Shown here: in pieces, positions 6,833 to 8,856 of the stretch
Layout of the letters: the number at the start of each line of letters is the position of its first letter
Position numbering within the stretch: position 1 is the first letter of the stretch
Translations under genes and position numbers: made by a program
The notes under the pieces: generated by a model
Told to the model about the DNA's origin: nothing
The model's database searches: none
Seen by the model: the letters and a program-made list of their open reading frames with translations, nothing else
From: Nitrospira sp.
GTDB lineage: Bacteria > Nitrospirota > Nitrospiria > Nitrospirales > Nitrospiraceae
Assembly (NCBI GenBank): GCA_025935475.1
Contig: JAICVE010000099.1
Location: 1 to 8,856 of the forward strand
Direction of reading: 5' to 3'
Length of the DNA: 8,856 nucleotides

Positions 6833-6892
6833 AGAGAACAGCCGGACTCTCTTTCACTAGGCCCGCTCTGTCTAGCAGGGCGTGGTCTCTTT
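6831..6892 (+). terminator. Possible terminator hairpins after the Cys-rich gene
   Basis: Two inverted repeats follow the stop codon. AAAGAGA (6831-6837) pairs with TCTCTTT (6848-6854) across a 10-base loop. GCCCGCT (6861-6867) pairs with AGC-A-GGGC (6874-6881, one bulged A) and is followed by a pyrimidine-rich tail ending in TCTCTTT. Neither is a textbook terminator, but together they would be expected to reduce read-through into the oxidase gene. Confidence 0.4.
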
Positions 6893-6956
6893 GAGCAAGC
6901 GCCGGCCGAGTTTCAAGTCAAACGTGTGATTCCCTCGTAAGCCCCACGTCAACGAC

Positions 6957-7000
6957 TTCAACATTGAATTAACTAGATGCGCCGCGACGAGCCTCGCGGC
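6957..7000 (+). promoter_or_regulatory. Palindrome and hairpin upstream of the oxidase gene
   Basis: TTCAA-CA-TTGAA (6957-6968) is an inverted repeat of operator size. GCCGCGA (6981-6987) pairs perfectly with TCGCGGC (6994-7000) over a 6-base loop, a strong GC stem about 50 bases before the oxidase start. No T-run follows, so a leader hairpin is more likely than a terminator. No clear -35/-10 pair is visible in 6893-7049. Confidence 0.35.
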
Positions 7001-7049
7001 TGTCGCAGATTAGTCGGAGTTCCAACTGTCTCACAAAGGAGGGACGGCA

Positions 7050-8856
7050 ATGGCTGAAGAAAAACACAAAAAGGGTGACCACCATGAGGCCGAAAATGAG
7101 GCCGACAAAAAGACTGACATCAAAGGACCTGAGGCTCCCCGTCCAAAAGGGATGGCCGACGTTCACACTCAGGAGCGCGTTCTCCGCTTTATCAACGCAG
7201 CCCGGGTACCTGGGGATCTGACAGTGCTGCCCCACGACGTCTTCGTCGTCGATGAGGCAGCCGCCCACATGGGGGATATTCCTCACCATTTTGAGCGCAA
7301 GCGTACCGTGGACCCCAAAGCTGCGACGCGCATCCTGGACGCGCGCCGCGAGTTCGACCTGCTCCTCGGTTTCGGCACCATCAAAGACTTGTTCGAAATC
7401 GATCCGGGCATCCTCGACACTCTGCTCGGCGCCTTCGGTCCTGCCACGTATGGACGTTGGGACTTTCTGTATGACATGGAAGCTGGGGGCGTCGAGCTGT
7501 CTATTGAGCACGCTGCCTTGTTGCGAACCGGCGAGGTCATCTTCCTTGAGAGCGGCACGGACACCATTCTCTGGGATCCGACCAATGAGGTGACCCCGAC
7601 GTTTACGGTCATTCCCGGCACGACCACCGGCCTGACCGCGGATCTCTTCTGTTCCGGTCACGTAGTCCTCTCCGACGGCAAGTTGCTAGTGGTGGGGGGT
7701 GGAGGGGGAGGGCCCGGGGCCGCCACTTCGAACCAGGGCTGGCACTACGACCCCGTGCTCCACACTTGGACGCGAACCGCTGACATGACCACCCAGCGCT
7801 GGTACCCGACCGCTCTGATGCTGGGTGACGAGCAGGGGCCCACGGGCGCGTCTAACCGCGTTCTTGTGGCCGGCGGCGCCGGCGGCGCCGGTGGCATGGA
7901 GGTCTACTCGGAGGCCACCAACTCTTTCCTGCCCATCACCGTGAATGGCGCGATCACGAAGAACTTCAATCAGCTTTACCCGGGGCTGCACCTGCTTCCC
8001 GGGGGAGAGATCTTCTACGCGCCCACAGGTTTTGCCAACTGCAGTTCCGGCAACCCAGGTGGGTACGCCGATGGACCGGCTGCCTGGTTCACTTTCGACG
8101 CGCCGACCGGCGCGACCAGCGGACACTGGACAGAGGTGGCGGGAGCGACGATCGATCGGGCCAAAGGGATGTCGGTTCTGCTTCTCCAGCCTTCCTATCC
8201 TTTCGTCCGCGTCACGGTGATCGGTGGCGGCCCCGCCGGCACGAACAGCACCGCGCAGACTATCAATCTCTCCACCCTCTCGCCGACCTGGGGCCCGGCC
8301 GCGAGCATTCCCGACGGGCGGCCCCGAATAAACGTGAGCGCCGTGGTGTTGCCGGACTCGACGATCCTGGTGTGCGGCGGACTCCAAGCCGCGCCTTACC
8401 CGACTTGGATCTACAACCCAAGCGCTGTTATCAACGCGTGGCGCGAGATGGACGAGATGAACCGCCCGAGGCACTATCACTCCTGTGCCCTGTTGCTACC
8501 CAGTGGCAAGGTTATGATGGCCGGCGGGGCCTCCCCGGGGGGCTGTAGCCTCAGTGTGGAGAACTCGGTCGAGGTATTCAGCCCGCCGTACTTGTTCAAT
8601 GCCGACGGGACGCCTGCCGCCCGCCCGGTCATAAGCCAGATAAACGGAGAAACCCCCACATCCACTCACGCTCCGGAAGTCCACCACGGCGCTACGTTCA
8701 CTGTAGAGACTCCGCAGTGCGCCAGCATCGCGAAGGCTGTGCTGGTCCGACCGATGGCAGTGACCCATCAAACCGACAGCGAACAGCGCGTCGTGCACAT
8801 GACCTTCTACAACAGCGGTCCCACCGAGATGACCGTGACCGCGCCGGACGGCATTC
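7050..8856 (+). CDS. Copper radical oxidase (galactose/glyoxal oxidase-like), 3' end outside the window
   Basis: The frame is open from the ATG at 7050, with AAGGAGG seven bases upstream, to the right edge: 602 codons without a stop. From about residue 134 the protein reads as a kelch-type beta-propeller (YGRWDFL, then repeated VxxGG blade ends). It then enters the C-terminal Ig-like domain of galactose oxidases (SPPYLFNADG, 511-520). All active-site residues are present by motif: Cys201 (DLFCSGH) and Tyr252 (RWYPTA) for the thioether-linked radical cofactor, and Tyr476, His477 (RHYHS) and His573 (AVTHQT) as copper ligands. The family oxidises primary alcohols or aldehydes with O2, releasing H2O2; the substrate here is unknown. 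No signal peptide or membrane anchor is visible. The first 34 residues are charged, and residues about 35-133 form a partly helical region I cannot assign. Export is usual in the family, so its absence is odd. The missing C-terminal part is probably a few dozen residues. Confidence 0.92.
   Translation, partial: MAEEKHKKGDHHEAENEADKKTDIKGPEAPRPKGMADVHTQERVLRFINAARVPGDLTVLPHDVFVVDEAAAHMGDIPHHFERKRTVDPKAATRILDARREFDLLLGFGTIKDLFEIDPGILDTLLGAFGPATYGRWDFLYDMEAGGVELSIEHAALLRTGEVIFLESGTDTILWDPTNEVTPTFTVIPGTTTGLTADLFCSGHVVLSDGKLLVVGGGGGGPGAATSNQGWHYDPVLHTWTRTADMTTQRWYPTALMLGDEQGPTGASNRVLVAGGAGGAGGMEVYSEATNSFLPITVNGAITKNFNQLYPGLHLLPGGEIFYAPTGFANCSSGNPGGYADGPAAWFTFDAPTGATSGHWTEVAGATIDRAKGMSVLLLQPSYPFVRVTVIGGGPAGTNSTAQTINLSTLSPTWGPAASIPDGRPRINVSAVVLPDSTILVCGGLQAAPYPTWIYNPSAVINAWREMDEMNRPRHYHSCALLLPSGKVMMAGGASPGGCSLSVENSVEVFSPPYLFNADGTPAARPVISQINGETPTSTHAPEVHHGATFTVETPQCASIAKAVLVRPMAVTHQTDSEQRVVHMTFYNSGPTEMTVTAPDGI
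7694..7719 (+). other. G-quadruplex motif inside the oxidase gene
   Basis: Four guanine runs of 6, 5, 3 and 4 bases are separated by TGGA, A and CCC, which fits the G3+N1-7 quadruplex rule on the coding strand. It encodes the glycine-rich turn after the first conserved propeller blade (residues about 216-223). It may simply reflect glycine codons. Confidence 0.45.
7869..7895 (+). repeat. Three tandem 9-bp units encoding (Ala-Gly-Gly)3
   Basis: The unit GCCGGCGGC occurs three times in a row, the third with one T. It encodes AGGAGGAGG at residues 274-282 of the oxidase, at the end of a propeller blade. It is in frame, so gain or loss of units would lengthen or shorten the loop without a frameshift. 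Confidence 0.7.

Noticed and set aside
6969..7661. Long open frame of 230 codons on the minus strand
   Set aside because: It is antisense to the oxidase, whose plus-strand frame carries conserved motifs and a good ribosome binding site; long antisense frames are common in GC-rich genes.
7686..8480. Long open frame of 264 codons on the minus strand
   Set aside because: Also antisense to the oxidase; its translation is rich in Arg, Gly and His with no recognisable motif.
1..8856. CRISPR array, tRNA, rRNA, or a multi-gene defence or biosynthetic cluster
   Set aside because: No regularly spaced repeats, cloverleaf or rRNA sequence was seen, and the genes present do not form a recognisable defence or biosynthetic set.

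Overview
This window looks like chromosomal DNA from a soil-type bacterium with moderately high GC. Acidobacteriota, perhaps a Blastocatellia-like lineage, is my best inference. It rests on the ECF sigma factor joined to a Ser/Thr kinase carrying TolB-like and TPR regions, and on the type of ankyrin protein at the left edge. No rRNA, tRNA, CRISPR array or complete mobile element is visible.

Layout from left to right. (1) The 3' part of an ankyrin-repeat protein gene, open to the left edge (1-1290, +). (2) A near-consensus sigma70-type promoter (1291-1319), a leader of about 200 nt, and a four-helix membrane protein resembling hydroxylaminobenzene mutase (1526-1951, +). (3) Converging on it, a two-gene minus-strand operon: an ECF sigma factor (5200-4628) whose stop codon overlaps the start of a large transmembrane Ser/Thr kinase (4635-1999). 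(4) Diverging from the sigma factor, after a 215-bp spacer with three small hairpins, a secreted protein with two beta/gamma-crystallin-like motifs and eight cysteines (5416-6093, +). (5) A 454-bp gene-free stretch with three copies of a 15-19 bp repeat that may be the end of a lost insertion sequence. (6) A secreted 94-residue peptide rich in Cys-Cys pairs (6548-6832, +). (7) The first 602 codons of a galactose/glyoxal oxidase-type copper radical oxidase with all five active-site residues (7050 to the right edge, +).

How the genes may work together. The sigma factor and kinase are almost certainly one signalling unit: overlapping ends suggest coupled translation, and the kinase probably carries an outside sensor through the membrane. 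The oxidase needs copper, and the Cys-rich peptide just upstream looks like a metal-binding protein. A link between them is attractive but is inferred only from adjacency. The beta/gamma-crystallin-like protein probably binds calcium or inhibits a protease outside the cytoplasm. The most unusual parts are the Cys-Cys peptide beside the oxidase, the oxidase's non-secretory N-terminus, and the kinase's altered APE motif.
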